Positions 1 through 10,257 of a stretch of 64,000 bases of DNA are shown here, in pieces. A program made the translations under genes and the position numbers. Under the pieces are notes generated by a model. The model was not told the DNA's origin, searched no databases, and saw only the letters and a program-made list of their open reading frames with translations. This stretch comes from Blastobasis lacticolella (Eukaryota; Arthropoda; Insecta; Lepidoptera; Blastobasidae): the NCBI GenBank assembly GCA_905147135.1, contig LR990057.1, forward strand, positions 1,984,001 to 2,048,000. Reading direction: 5' to 3'. How positions within the stretch are numbered: the first letter of the stretch is position 1; every line of letters begins with the position of its first letter.

Positions 1-75
1 AATGTTGGCATGTAAGGTGGATGACAATTAATTAATATGGAGCTGGTCTGGAGATGGAGTCGGTGGTCATAGGAG
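1..75 (+). repeat. Dispersed repeat H, fragment
   Basis: Shares 'ggatgacaat', 'attaatatgg', 'gctggtctg' and 'atggagtcgg' in order with 16575-16665, and in reverse complement with 12335-12430. Three copies in one window show it is dispersed. No coding potential seen; the family is unnamed here. Confidence 0.55.
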
Positions 76-571
76 CAAATTATCGCAACAAAATAACGCC
101 ATAGTGTTTGGGTTCTTTGGAGTTACGCTACCGCTAATTACCGCGCGATAATAGCAAGTCATAAAAAAATGATTTTCATTGGAGTACTTATTTATTACTT
201 GGACAGGAAATATTATGGGCGACAGTTGCCGCAAATAATTAGATGGGCTGCCGCTGAGTAGCTTAAAAAACTCGCGACCAAAACAAAGTTAAGAATTATC
301 ACTCCATCGCCCAGAAGCCAACGATACAATCTCCAACGATGCAGAATAACCGCACTCGACTCAACGACTTGTAACAGGCTTTCAGGTCAAAAGCCGATCG
401 TGTAAGCGCGAGAACTCCTCTAAAGAGGGCTTATTACTTTCGGAAACCACTTCCAGAGCACTGGAGACGATAAGAGAGAAATACTGGCGGCGCGTGGCGC
501 AGCTAATGGACTACGATGTTGAGATTTTTACAACCATGTTTTTCTTTTTATATGCTGCATTGTACAGTAAT
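76..571. other. Unassigned sequence
   Basis: No open frame of note, no tRNA-like head and no inverted-repeat termini were seen. Confidence 0.4.
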
Positions 572-848
572 CGGCCGTGTGGTGTCCGGCAGAGTAGAAT
601 AGCAACAACCCCTTACACTCGTGGGTGTCGTACAAGGCGACTAATGTTTTCGAGGCAAAACATCTAAACGCCTCTGTAGTCTGGAAAATGGGCAGCAGCA
701 TTTTCCATTGTTATATTATAACACTGCGATCTCCAACCCGCCTGCCAAGCGTGGAGATTATGGCAATAACCTCCCTTTTTGTGGGAGAGGCCCTAAGTCC
801 TGCAGTGGACTGTTATGGGCTGTTATGATGATGATGATGATTGTACAG
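572..848 (+). repeat. Repeat C: non-LTR 3' end with (GAT)n tail
   Basis: Contains 'ggtgtccggcagagtagaat', 'cgtgggtgtcgtacaaggcg', a 'gcctgccaagcgtggagat' block and ends in a (gat)n run. The same order appears at 17885-18055 (+), 15001-15240 (-) and 19503-19745 (-). A constant 3' end on a short microsatellite is typical of 5'-truncated non-LTR copies; no open reverse transcriptase frame remains. Confidence 0.6.
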
Positions 849-1085
849 TAATCACCTGAAAGACACGATTTCAACGTCGCGCTGTTTTCGGAATATTCGG
901 GACCAGCTTTTGCCCGCGTCTTTGTCACCGTGAAATTTGGTTACTACGTTCCGGACCGCAGTCCCGGTTCACAACCGGGACATTAAATAAAAAAAATATT
1001 TATTAAATCTTGTGGAATACATTTACATTAAAATTTAACGTCTAAAATAATATGTTTAAAACGTAAGAGAGGTAGGGCATAGCCG

Positions 1086-1407
1086 GGTATCCTGTTCGAA
1101 TTGGAGCCGCCCGACTGGGGAAGTATCTCCACCTTACAGAATACCGCAGCTAAACAATACTCTTTTAAATAGTGTTGTGTTTCTCCCGGTGAGTAAGGTT
1201 TCCAGTGCTCCATGGGGTGGGGATTTGGGAAACCGTGGCTTTGGCAGCGGAGGGACATTTGCCTTTTTGCTGCCAGAGTAACGTGTTATAGAGGTGGGCA
1301 ACGCATTAGCGATACTCTCGGTGTTGCTTATGTCTATAGACAGTGGTGACCACTTTCCATCAGGTGGCCTGTTTGCCTGTTTGCCTACCGTATGACATAA
1401 AAAAAGG
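1086..1407 (+). mobile_element. LINE family D 3' end, 5'-truncated
   Basis: Begins near 'ttcgaattggagccgcccg', passes through 'ctccatggggtggggattt', and ends with 'ccatcaggtggcctgtttgc' then an A-rich tail. The complete block recurs at 13540-13855 (-) and 52105-52330 (+), with shorter copies at 26565, 29823 and 50315. It is non-coding 3' UTR; polarity is set by the A-tail. Confidence 0.65.
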
Positions 1408-2985
1408 TAATTAATAATAACTGAATTGAACTAGGATAGGTGTTTCAGGCGAAAAGTTACAAGTCTTATACATGGAACAATTACTAATTATACTAAAGTA
1501 ATCACAAGCAAAAAAAATATTCTATTACATATTTTATACTAAAATAACAGTAATTTCTCTGTATCTTCATATGACATATGACATTAACGCCAAGATAATT
1601 ATAACAAACCACAGAGTTTAGGCCCACAAACGTTCAATTGTTATGCAGTCGTCCTCGTCAGTCGACCTTGATTTCAGTTAGCGATATGGTCAGAATCAAC
1701 CCGTTGTAAACACAAAATCCGTTTTGTATTTAAAAATACTAAGAGGAGAAACAAAAATAATGAGAGTAAACGCGACACGGTGACTTTACTTTACCGGTTT
1801 ATGCTAGAGACATGCATTTTTCATTTCCTTGGTAACATCGTACTTTCCAGAATTATTGTAGAACATTTTACTCGGAAGAATTTCGAAATTGTAAGTACTT
1901 TGAGATAGAATATTTTGGACCGACTTTCGTAGCCGCGTAGCATCTCGTAGAGGTTTTCGTAGCACTGCGTAGCTACTATATATCTTTAACGGGTTGCTTG
2001 CTACAGTTGGTATTTTCTATGCGGTGTTTCCCTAGTTTACTGTTAGTGCTTAGTGGAATATGCAGATAGCTTTGTCTACCAATATGTATTATTTTTAAAT
2101 GAATGTGTTCTGAAGTTGTTACTGAATGATTTTTTCTCTGACGTATCTTCGTGCGTGAGCTAATATTGATTAAAAAACGACTATATTGTAATAATAATTT
2201 ATAATATAAGATTTATTAAATCTTGTAAAATACATTTCAATTTTAGAACTAAACAATAGGTACGTAAAAGATAAAAATAAAACATATTTTTGCCTGAATA
2301 TAGTAATGACTTTAAAAATTTCATTTTAAAATAGGACCGACATTGTTTGTAGCACAATAACGCACACCACTATAATAGTTGGTATTTTCTATTTGGTTAG
2401 TGTTTCTTTCTTTATTGTTATTGTTTGGCGAACTATGCAGATAACTTTGTCTTGTTCTCGAGTAAAATTCAATGTTTGTAGACAAAATTATCTGTTTGCA
2501 GGGTAAAATATACGATGTGCACTACAGAAATGGAGACTTTTATGAATATTATTTTGGAAATAGCTGTAAGCTCGTGTTTTAAATCCCTGGAAGTTGGAAA
2601 CTTGGAACATTGGTTTGGAAAGTCTTGGACAATATTGGGGAATTTTTATAAGTGGCATGTTTTTAGTTTTAGTTTCTGTGTACTCGCAGCATGCAAAATA
2701 TAAACATCTTTTACCGGATTAATTGAAGATTTATATTTGTAATTTCATCACAACGTTTCGATTACGTTTCAGACAATTTTTTTATGCAAAATGACCTGTA
2801 GCGTAAGCCAAAAATAGGCAAGTGTGTTGAAAAATAACATATTGATTTTTAAACAAGGAAACAAGTACTACCGTAGACACTTTGCTCCCATACCACATTA
2901 GGGCTACATTGGCTAACGTTGACGCAGCAGCATCAGCCGGAGACTTTATGTGGCGAAAATATGGATTCCTAGATCAGTGGTATTT
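1408..2985. other. AT-rich unassigned tract with a GTAGC-rich patch
   Basis: No exon-like or transposon coding sequence was recognised. At 1925-1980 the motif 'cgtagc' or 'cgtag' recurs several times within 55 bases; comparable patches lie at 7870-7905 and 57860-57985. Confidence 0.35.
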
Positions 2986-2989
2986 TTTA

Positions 2990-3243
2990 AATATTTTTTT
3001 TTATGTTATACTGCAGACAAACAGGCAAGCGGGCCACCTGATGGAAAGTGGTCTCCGCCGCCTATGGACATCAGCAACACCAGGGGAGTCACTAATGCGT
3101 TGCCCGCCTCTGAAGAGACCTCTAATATACCTCTTGAACGATCCCATGTCATAGTCCAAAGGAAACACTGTGGCTGGGAGCTCATTCCACATCCGAATCG
3201 TACGAGCGAGAAATGTTCTTTCGAACCTTCGCGTCGTGACCAA
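2990..3243 (-). pseudogene. LINE family D ORF2 C-terminus and 3' UTR
   Basis: The minus strand encodes RRFERTFLARTIRMWNELPA, the 'R-(T/S)-xR-LWNxLP' block that ends ORF2 in CR1/Jockey-group non-LTR retrotransposons, downstream of the polymerase domain. The frame runs on into the family 3' UTR ('ccatcaggtggcccgcttgc') and an A/T tail at the low-coordinate end. Polymerase and endonuclease domains are absent, so this is a 5'-truncated dead copy. It links the family D tails elsewhere to this coding end. Confidence 0.7.
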
Positions 3244-3640
3244 CAGAGGGTCTACGTAGTGAGGATGAGTACCAAGCCCACGGCGGGTGGTGCGCTAGGA
3301 CTGAAATGTTAGGGCCATGGGGCTCTAGTGCTAAAAAGGTATTCCAAGAGTGTATATACTCGGTTAATAGAGGCATACAGAGACGTGCTGGCGCGTGGGT
3401 CTAACAACGCCGCCAGCATTTTACGAAAGCTCCCGCTTGGCATTGATTTAGAATCTGAAATTTTTGTAAAATATTTTTATTTAAAAATGTACCTAATTGG
3501 GGTTCTAAATAGTTTTAAGTTTGTATGTACAGTTATAATCATCATCGTCTTTGCGTTATGTCCCGGCTGCGCCCTCGCGAGGCAGGCAAGGGCCCAGGGT
3601 CCGCCAAGTTTGTACGTACAGTTATATTAATTTAATAAAG
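3244..3640 (+). mobile_element. Retroelement 3' region split by a 66-bp insertion
   Basis: An A/T-rich tail with 'aataaag' ends the block near 3640. It is interrupted at about 3539-3605 by an unrelated GC-rich piece flanked by 'aagtttgtatgtacagttat' (3517-) and 'aagtttgtacgtacagttat' (3606-). An open frame at 3328-3630 is probably incidental. Confidence 0.5.
3539..3605 (-). mobile_element. Micro LINE 3'-end insertion with ~21-bp target-site duplication
   Basis: Read on the minus strand, this GC-rich piece ends in 'gacgatgatgatt', as the RTE-type tails at 4225 and 15826 do. The flanking direct repeats (3517-3538 and 3606-3627) differ at only one or two positions. This is what target-primed reverse transcription with severe 5' truncation gives. 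Confidence 0.55.
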
Positions 3641-3939
3641 AATTTATCTATTTATTCATTATCTAACTATACGAATATTCATTTAGTTAATATCTATAAT
3701 ATAATCAGTGAAACAATTACGGACTAATCCCATTCACTTTATTTGAGACAAATTAAAACTCAAATCTTTCCTCCTACCTTCTATAAATTAAATGAAGAGA
3801 AAAAAATTGCAAAAGCATCACAATGGGAACTAATTGGGATTTCTTTTCTGAATCACATTCCCACCGGAGAATTAATTGCGGCGGAATTGGAATCGGAACG
3901 CGGGATTGGAATAACGCTAGGATTGGAGGTAGGATGAAG

Positions 3940-4240
3940 TCTGGGTTGGCGTGAGGCGCAGACGAGCCTCCTCGATATCGCAGATAAGATCGAGGAGGCT
4001 CGTCTGCGCTGGTTTGGTCACGTGTTGCGTAAGCCTCAGGAATAAGTGGGAAATAGGTGCCTGAATCTGCCGGCATCAGGAAAGAGTCCCCTGGGCGGCC
4101 CAAGAAGCTATGGACTGACATCGCTGAGCCAAAGGCTTACGACGAGAGGATGCCGAAGACCGGGCGAAGTGGAGAAGACTGAGTAGGAAAGCGGACCCTG
4201 GCAGAGGCCGGGATAAGCGCTAGGACGATGATGATGATTA
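3940..4240 (+). pseudogene. RTE-type LINE ORF2 C-terminus, 5'-truncated
   Basis: Encodes IEEARLRWFGHVLRKPQE then, after a stop, NRCLNLPASGKSP, the region C-terminal to the reverse transcriptase in RTE-like elements. It ends with 'gacgatgatgatgatta'. Near-identical direct repeats (3926-3939 and 4241-4254, 'gaggt(a/g)ggatgaag') bracket it as a target-site duplication. The 5' boundary is a local inverted duplication (see 3956-4009). A better preserved copy of the same region is at 15826-16195. Confidence 0.75.
3956..4009. repeat. Perfect 21-bp inverted repeat, 12-nt loop
   Basis: Arms 3956-3976 and 3989-4009 are exact reverse complements ('gcgcagacgagcctcctcg...'). The right arm is the LINE codons for I-E-E-A-R-L-R, so the left arm is an inverted copy of that coding segment. 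Confidence 0.9.
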
Positions 4241-4289
4241 GAGGTGGGATGAAGCTCGATAGATAACTATAAGAATATGGAGTAAAATA

Positions 4290-4380
4290 TACCTTTTTTT
4301 AAATTAGACTATCCAGGCATTTGACCGACATTTCACCTAAGTAAGTGACGATGCGGCCGAAGATGGATCTATAGATCGAC
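4290..4380 (-). repeat. Repeat J fragment (LINE 3' end)
   Basis: Shares 'actatccaggcatttgaccg' and 'gacgatgcggccgaagatgg' with 25690-25870, 27430-27570 and 51360-51510. A T-run at the low-coordinate side indicates a minus-strand retroelement tail. Confidence 0.55.
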
Positions 4381-4390
4381 CACACGACTG

Positions 4391-4485
4391 AGGCATTGTC
4401 ATAATTGGCAACGATCGTGCGGCCATGGTCGTATGACGGACATCGCCTAACCAATAACGTTAGTTCATTATTACAGCACCTAATA
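4391..4485. mobile_element. Palindromic MITE family P, degraded copy
   Basis: The left half keeps 'ggcattgtcataattggcaa' and 'ggccatggtcgtatgacgg'. The right half is eroded to 'ttacagcacctaa'. Better copies are at 16385, 23456 and 60385. Confidence 0.65.
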
Positions 4486-4764
4486 CATCGCCCGCGTTGA
4501 GGTAGGCGGGAAAGTTTTATTGATAAAAATCAATACTGCGATCTCCAACTGGCCCGCCAAGCGTGGAGATCATGGCAATACCTTTCATTAACGTGGCCGA
4601 GAAGAACTGAAGATATATAAAAGTTTATTTGAAGACGCGAAAGGTCCGTAGCAAGTGGAACAACGTGATCTCTGTCTACCTCTAGTCGAAGCGAGGAACC
4701 TAAGCGAATTCCTCATGACTCGTTTAGAGGGAAACAATACAATGAAAGTCTTGGGGCTTTATTC

Positions 4765-5021
4765 TTGTACTATAACTGGGGTTCTTCAAAACATTTCTAC
4801 AGATAACCTCAATGTCTGACACCGCATATGCTGCCTTTAGTTTGCAGATGCCCTAGACTACACTTTTCCTTATGTGGACCGTCTGTTGGCATGAGGTCGT
4901 CATGCCTCCTTAGGAAATAATAAAAAGGAGCTTCCATTTTTGAGTTTTCGCTCTCTAAGGTGCGTTGTATCGTACGAAAAGCTGTCTTAGAGATACCCTC
5001 CAACTGTCTCAAACATAACAT
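4765..5021. repeat. Repeat I
   Basis: 'ggggttcttcaaaacatttc', 'ccgcatatgctgcc' and a 'gcagatgcc' block are shared, in reverse complement, with 29030-29175. The latter carries 'gaaagtggtcacc', suggesting a retroelement 3' end. Confidence 0.4.
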
Positions 5022-5076
5022 ATTTTAAATCCCCAACCCAAATAAGCAAATATATTTATCGATCGTCTGGAATATT

Positions 5077-5298
5077 TCATCCAGCACCGGTCCATTTATA
5101 ACTATAATTCGTTTGTCCATCCATTTTATACATTACCAACTCCGCTATCTCGCTCAACTGTCCCCTATGTAAGTGAGATAGAGCATCCATTTGATCCGTG
5201 TCGCAGTGGTCCATTGTGTCGTGGATAGCCCTCGTGCGGAGTTCGATCATCTCTAGTGCCGGTTCGAGTGCTGGCCGCGGCAAAGTGGATACTCGCAT
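5077..5298 (-). CDS. Short unassigned open frame (73 aa)
   Basis: A minus-strand ATG frame starts MRVSTLPRPALEPALEMIEL and ends at a TGA. It is acidic and histidine-bearing, with mixed codon use unlike the AT-rich noise frames nearby. No family was recognised, no splice sites were placed and no partner exon seen. It could be a transposon ORF remnant or chance. Confidence 0.2.
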   Translation of the reverse strand: MRVSTLPRPALEPALEMIELRTRAIHDTMDHCDTDQMDALSHLHRGQLSEIAELVMYKMDGQTNYSYKWTGAG

Positions 5299-5366
5299 TT
5301 AAATAGAGATTTAGTACGCTCACGTCAGTTAGGTGTATTTATTTATGTAGTTCTAGCTAGTTTAGT

Positions 5367-5585
5367 TAAGTGGACCCGGCTCGACTTCGTTTGCGTACAC
5401 CTACTTTACCCCTACATCAAATTACCCTTTTTTTCTTGCTTATAAACTTTCCTCTTGAAGCACTCTATCTATTGTGGAAAACCATATTAAAATACGTTGC
5501 GTATTTTAATATATCTAAGCGTACATAGATACATAGTGATAGACGGCGGGAAGCGACTTTGTTTTATACTATGTATATATATCTA
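5367..5585 (-). mobile_element. Non-autonomous Helitron, degenerate copy
   Basis: On the minus strand it runs from 'catagtataaaacaaagtcg' through the body block around 'ttgcgtattttaat' and 'gagtgattcaag'-like sequence, to a CCTAC-type tract and a GC-rich 3' end ('cgagccgggtccac'). The last bases read ACTTA rather than CTAG, so the 3' terminus has decayed. Confidence 0.6.
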
Positions 5586-5693
5586 TACATACATTCGACC
5601 ACACAACTGGTATATCGCCCGCGGTCGAGGTGGTGAGAGTGGGACGTTTCGGGGTTGAAAGTGGAGGACGCGAGGTAGGGAGCTCAAGTGTTT

Positions 5694-5728
5694 TTCCGCG
5701 AAACTTCTTCCAGTGACGTTTCGCGGAA
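5694..5728. repeat. 11-bp perfect hairpin in a GC-rich patch
   Basis: 'ttccgcgaaac' and 'gtttcgcggaa' are separated by 13 bases. The surrounding 5635-5780 is much more GC-rich than its neighbours; no open frame explains it. Confidence 0.6.
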
Positions 5729-5828
5729 CAAAATGCTTCCAGGCCCCCGCGCCCCGCGTTTATCCCGAAACTTCATCCTTCCCCCGCGAGCGATGTATCA
5801 GTTCTGAGGTCGATCTATAGTTAAGAAC

Positions 5829-6060
5829 CAGGATTTGGCAGATCAGGTAATTACAGTGGAGCGACTGTCATCTAACCTACGTGGCCCTGTACCCAGGGGA
5901 ACCTAACCAGATTGGATCATGATTACATATACAGTCGCTTGAATGTGTAGGTTTTCTGACGATGTTTTCCCTCACCGTAAGAGCATCGGTTAGTGTTCAG
6001 CTAATAAATAGCTCAAAGAAAGTCATCGGGAATCGAACTCAGTATCTCTCGCTTAAAAGA
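5829..6060 (-). mobile_element. SINE-B
   Basis: On the minus strand it contains, in order, a damaged tRNA-like B box ('gattcccgatg'), 'gatgctcttacggtgaggga', 'aacatcgtcagaaaacctac' and 'gataattacctgatctgcc'-like blocks. The tRNA head is degraded. Confidence 0.75.
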
Positions 6061-7084
6061 CTGTCGCTAATACGACTCGGCCTGTATTAGGCTATCGATG
6101 CTCCTGAATCCACAACGTAAATGAATGTGATGGTCCCTTCCATCAGGGTATTTCCACTGGTTTTCCCAATAAAGACATACTGAAGACTAAGTGTCGGAGG
6201 CTACCTCAATCAATGTACCTGCAGATGTATTCAGGTATTATGAAGCTAGTGACCTATTTCGGGCGTGTGCTTAGGCACAGCCGAGTGCCTATTGTTTACC
6301 GAACTCGGAAAATGTAAAAGCCTCTCTCTGACATGAAAAATGTACTAAGTGCGTGTAGCACTCGTGTAGGAAGGGTTCTGTCTTACTAATCAATACTCAA
6401 TATGTTTAATGCATTCCATAGGTCACAGAAAGATGTTGTAGTAAAAACTGTTAAATAACATTTAGGTTACATTATTCTAGTCATATAGTTCTCTATGGAC
6501 CTTGTCAAGGCCTGTGCTTCAAGTCTCTCTCTCTGTCTGAGAGAGAGATGCTCTCCTTTGATAGTCAGCGTACAGGCACATATGAACTATTTTGTCAGTT
6601 TTCGTTAACAAATGCATCTACATAGTGGTACCATTTCATAAGGGTGGTCGCCGCTCATCTTATTCGCTTATTACAGTTCTAGTATGTTACGTTTGTTTTT
6701 AACTGCAGGCCCAACACCTGAGGAAAAGACCGGTCTGAAACGCCTTAACAGTTAATGAAACAATTGAGTGCAACAACGATAACTGGTGCCCGTTAGTGGG
6801 GGGGGGGGGGGCGTAAAGTTCTTGTCTTCAGTGCCTAAATAGGCAACAAAATAAATAGAAATCTATTAGAATTAGAATTAGAATTGTCTTTATTGTTAAA
6901 CTGTGTAAGTATACAGCGTAAGCGTGTAAGTAAGTATATTGGCGGCATTTTATTTCTTTTCTATGTCATGTTTACTGCACTGTAGTTTATAATCTACTGT
7001 ACTCACCTTAGGTTAAGGATGTAATGAGGATCCGAATAAATTACTGTCTATGTCTATATTTAGTATTACTTATCGTTGTTTTGT
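6061..7084. other. Unassigned; (G)14 run and a CT/GA hairpin
   Basis: No gene seen. 6798-6811 is an uninterrupted run of 14 G. 6525-6553 is a 'ctctctctctgtctgagagagag' style hairpin. 6866-6890 repeats 'attagaatt'. Confidence 0.5.
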
Positions 7085-7395
7085 AACCGTACAAAACGTA
7101 AAAACTTATTCCCGCCAACAAGTGGCGGTTTTCTACAGGCTATACTTTGGGGAATGTGCGACGCAATTACACGAGTTAGTTCCCCGAGCCCCATTCCATC
7201 TTTGGGGCTCCAGGTGTAGGTCAGCGTACCATCTCGCTGTCGATATTCCACCTATGCGCACTCAGCGTTTTTCTAACTCGTTTCTGATGCGAACGGCACG
7301 GGACTGGAATCGCTACCTGCACATGTTTTCCCCGAGCGCTACAATTTGGGTCTCTATAAGACAAGAGTGAATAGGTATTTAATAGACAGTAGTTA
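7085..7395 (+). pseudogene. LINE ORF2 C-terminal fragment
   Basis: Encodes AVFYRLYFGECATQLHELVP, later RFSNSFLMRTARDWNRYLH. This matches the layout of the 21042-21560 frame (VFYRLNNGVCSEKLF ... RFQRSFLPRTLRLWNELP), with W-N kept but L-W and L-P lost. It is the region downstream of the polymerase in a CR1/Jockey-group element; polymerase motifs are absent. Dead copy, plus strand. Confidence 0.65.
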
Positions 7396-8271
7396 AATAC
7401 CTATTTTGTTTACAAAAAAAAACGTACTTTAGTTCCCTCGGAATCAAGCTATAAGAGAATTATAATTCATAAACAGGCGTAAGCAAGTAAGCAACAAAAG
7501 CGCGCGAGCACCCTTTGCGGATCGCCAAAAACGGAAAGTGTCCACACAAACATGTCACCAGGACACTGTCCAAACAGCTGAGTAATGTGCGCAATGTAAA
7601 CCGAGGCAGGTGCTGTGTTTGTTCTTGTGGTATTAAATATTTATGAGCGAGGTTGGTGCCCTGATTTCTAACCGCCGACGAGAAAACGGGTGTTGTACGT
7701 GTGTATCACGGCTTTTGAAAAGCGGAGCGACGTGTGACATAATATTTGTGACACAAAAATGGACCTTATTCTTTGAGCAGTACATTCCACTTTTAGTAGC
7801 TTTCACGATTTTTGGTTACGAATTTAGGCTACGTTATTTAGACAAATGCAATGAGCGCAATAAAAAAATGGTTTTACGCTACGGAACGCTACGAACTACC
7901 GACCGATTAGGTACATCGATTTTCTGTAATCCAAATGTACAGTTCACGGCTTAACAACAGACGACAATTTAAAGAAAGACCCACTCGTCCCCTTAGTGCT
8001 TATTTGGCCTATCTCCCATTGAACAGGATTGAAATTTGAGCCTAAACACTACTGCATTAAAAGTTAAGTTTCGACAAGTTTTGGTAGACAGGCCAAAGCA
8101 TAGACGCGATGCGCGACTTACTGCTAAACAGTATCACACCATGTCTTCAGGGAAATTAAGACAGCTCCGACCTCACATTTAGAGACAAGCCCATGTACAG
8201 TTATACGCAATAAACTGTAGACAACTGTCCCAAGTGTCATTCTGGTGTTCTTATTGTTTCTTTACTTGTCA
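7396..8271. other. Unassigned
   Basis: The 103-residue frame at 7643-7954 shows no recognisable domain and lies in AT-rich DNA. A short GTAGC/GCTACG cluster occurs at 7870-7905. Confidence 0.35.
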
Positions 8272-8690
8272 ATATAATAAATAAATAAAACAAATAAATG
8301 CTTGGACAAATGCACACAGCGCAATAAATAATATAATAATAATAATAAATAAATCGCGGACAAATTCACACAGCGCCATCTAGCCCCAAACTAAGCAAAG
8401 CTTGTGCTATGGGTGCTAGATAACTGATAAACTACTTAAATACTTTTAAATACATACTTATTATACAATATACATAGAACACCAAGACCTGTAACAGAAA
8501 TTAAAATTCATCATTTCAATTTCTGCCCGACCGGGAATCGAACCCGGGACCTCTTGCGTGGCAGACCGGCATGTTGACCACTGAACCACTCAGGTCGTGA
8601 ACCAATCAAGCTGCAAAGTAAGCAAAGCCTGTGTTATGGATGACAGACAACTCATAAACTACTTTTATCTACACTCATAGCGCAATGTTC
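8272..8690 (-). mobile_element. SINE-A inserted into an older SINE-A
   Basis: The inner copy (about 8325-8599) is full length on the minus strand: a tRNA-Gly(GCC)-like head with 'tggttcagtggtcaacatgc' A box and 'ggttcgattcc' B box, then 'agaaattgaaatgatgaatt', 'tatctagcacccatagcaca' and 'gatggcgctgtgtgaatttg'. The flanks are the two halves of a more diverged SINE-A: 'ggacaaatgcacacagcg' to the left and 'aagtaagcaaagcctgtgtt' to the right. Hence a like-into-like nest. Confidence 0.8.
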
Positions 8691-9735
8691 CAATTTCATA
8701 TTCGAAAACAGTTGCTTAAGGATACACTTTTTTCACGCCAGTCTAAAAAATAAAATAAAAAATACTTTTTGATACAGCATTTCCCATACTAATTTCATTA
8801 CAACTGTAACGTAAAATAACTTTTTAATCATTACACTGGTCTACAGTGATTTTGTTGCCCTAGATATGAAAGTGATTTTGGATCTATTTATGCACACAAT
8901 TCATGAAACTATAAATGATTTTGTAAGATTTGCTCTGATTTTTTTTTAAATCTTTATTTTCATTTTAAAAATATTGGTCCATGACAACTTATCCAAATTC
9001 ACGTGTAAGTACTTCAATATTGTCAAATAACTGAGATCTCAGCTGTCCTGTGGAGCAAGGGGTCTGTGAGTGGGGATCACGTGATGTTTGTATGCGCGAA
9101 AAAGTTCCGCGGAAGCCTAATCATGACTGGAAAATTAAATTTCATTTTTAATAAGCCGATAATTGTTCAAAATATAAGATATGCAAAAATCATGAAAATA
9201 CCAGCACATTGAGAACTTTCATGAATATATTCATAATCTGGGCACCCGAAAACGAATAAATTTGCGATGATATCCAGGCCAACAAAAAAAAGTTTTTTTT
9301 ATAGAGCTGTGTTATGCAAGACTTTTATTTTTTTAATTTTTGTCAGGCGCCGAGACACGGCGAAATGTAGGCTGAATACCTAAATGTCTTTGACAAATTC
9401 ATAATTCAAATTTTCCAGTTTATATTTTTCTAATTGTTGTAAATTGACTTTGTGAATGTTTTTTCTTGTTTGAAGCAAATAAATTGAGAAATGTGAAAGT
9501 AGTAAAGTGAATTTTCCGTCTCTTAATATCCTCGACGCGTAGGTACAACAAACTGACTCGCAGCTTACTTCCAGCAAAGTTGAGAAAATTATAGGTACGA
9601 TATTTTAACATAAAAATATGAGTGTACTCGTGTCAAACTATTATCATACTTGGCTACGCCTCGTATGATAAACAGACACTCATGTTTTAATACCCCCGTT
9701 TTATATGACAGTTGCATAAACTACTATTATACTTT
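8690..9735. mobile_element. Hairpin-ended element, copy 1
   Basis: Aligns block for block with 39778-40702: 'atctacactcatagc', 'gatacagcatttcccatact', 'cacggcgaaatgtaggctga', 'tttttcttgtttgaagcaaa' and 'ttgagaaaa(t/c)tataggtacga'. It ends in a foldback terminus ('tattatcatac ... gtatgataaacag'). The left arm of its terminal palindrome is shorter than in copy 2. It holds a 478-bp insertion (8834-9311) missing from copy 2. No coding frame. Confidence 0.7.
8834..9311. mobile_element. 478-bp insertion flanked by TTA
   Basis: Present in copy 1 and absent from copy 2 of the hairpin-ended element. TTA lies on both sides (8831-8833 and 9312-9314). The ends are weakly inverted ('cactggtctaca' against 'cacagctctata', 9 of 12). 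A 3-bp TTA duplication fits a PIF/Harbinger-type MITE. A deletion in copy 2 using TTA microhomology is the alternative. Confidence 0.5.
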
Positions 9736-9895
9736 TTTCTTAATACATACTTATTATACATTCACCATTATACACCCAGACCCGTAGCAGAAACTTAAAT
9801 TCCTCACTTCAATTTCTGATCGGCCGGGAGTCGAGCCCGGGACTTCTGTGTGGCAGAGATGTTAACCAAGTGAACCACTCAGGTCGTCAGCTATA
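9721..9895 (-). mobile_element. SINE-A, 3'-shortened
   Basis: The tRNA-like head (reverse complement of 'gaaccactcaggtcgt') and 'aatttctgatcggccggga' are followed by the 'aatacatacttattatacat' block. The 'gatggcgctgtg' 3' part is missing. Confidence 0.75.
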
Positions 9896-10257
9896 TGTCC
9901 CAATAAATTATCGAAGTTATTTATCTTTCAAGTGAGAACAAGACAGCAACACAGACTCGTTATCGTTATTATTTCGTTCACACATAATCACATCTTACAC
10001 GAGTACAATCATAAACTCAATACTGACAGTTTGCGCGTAATACAACCGCCCTTGGTCGAGTCCCGGGAATAATCCCGTTGAGGACGGGATAATCCGCGAT
10101 TCTGGCGATTTATTGCACTGTGTCCTTGGAACTTGACAGGGGCAAAAAGCTACAGCCCGTGGTAGAGGCATAAATCATTACGGCTCACTGTTACTTATTT
10201 TCATGGTGCCGGAGGGGCGCGTGCGTGCTGTGGCCGTGTTGCGCTTTTGCACTGACA
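9896..10257. other. Unassigned
   Basis: Only short hairpins around 'cccgggaataatcccg' and 'gaggacgggataatccgcg' are visible. Confidence 0.35.
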
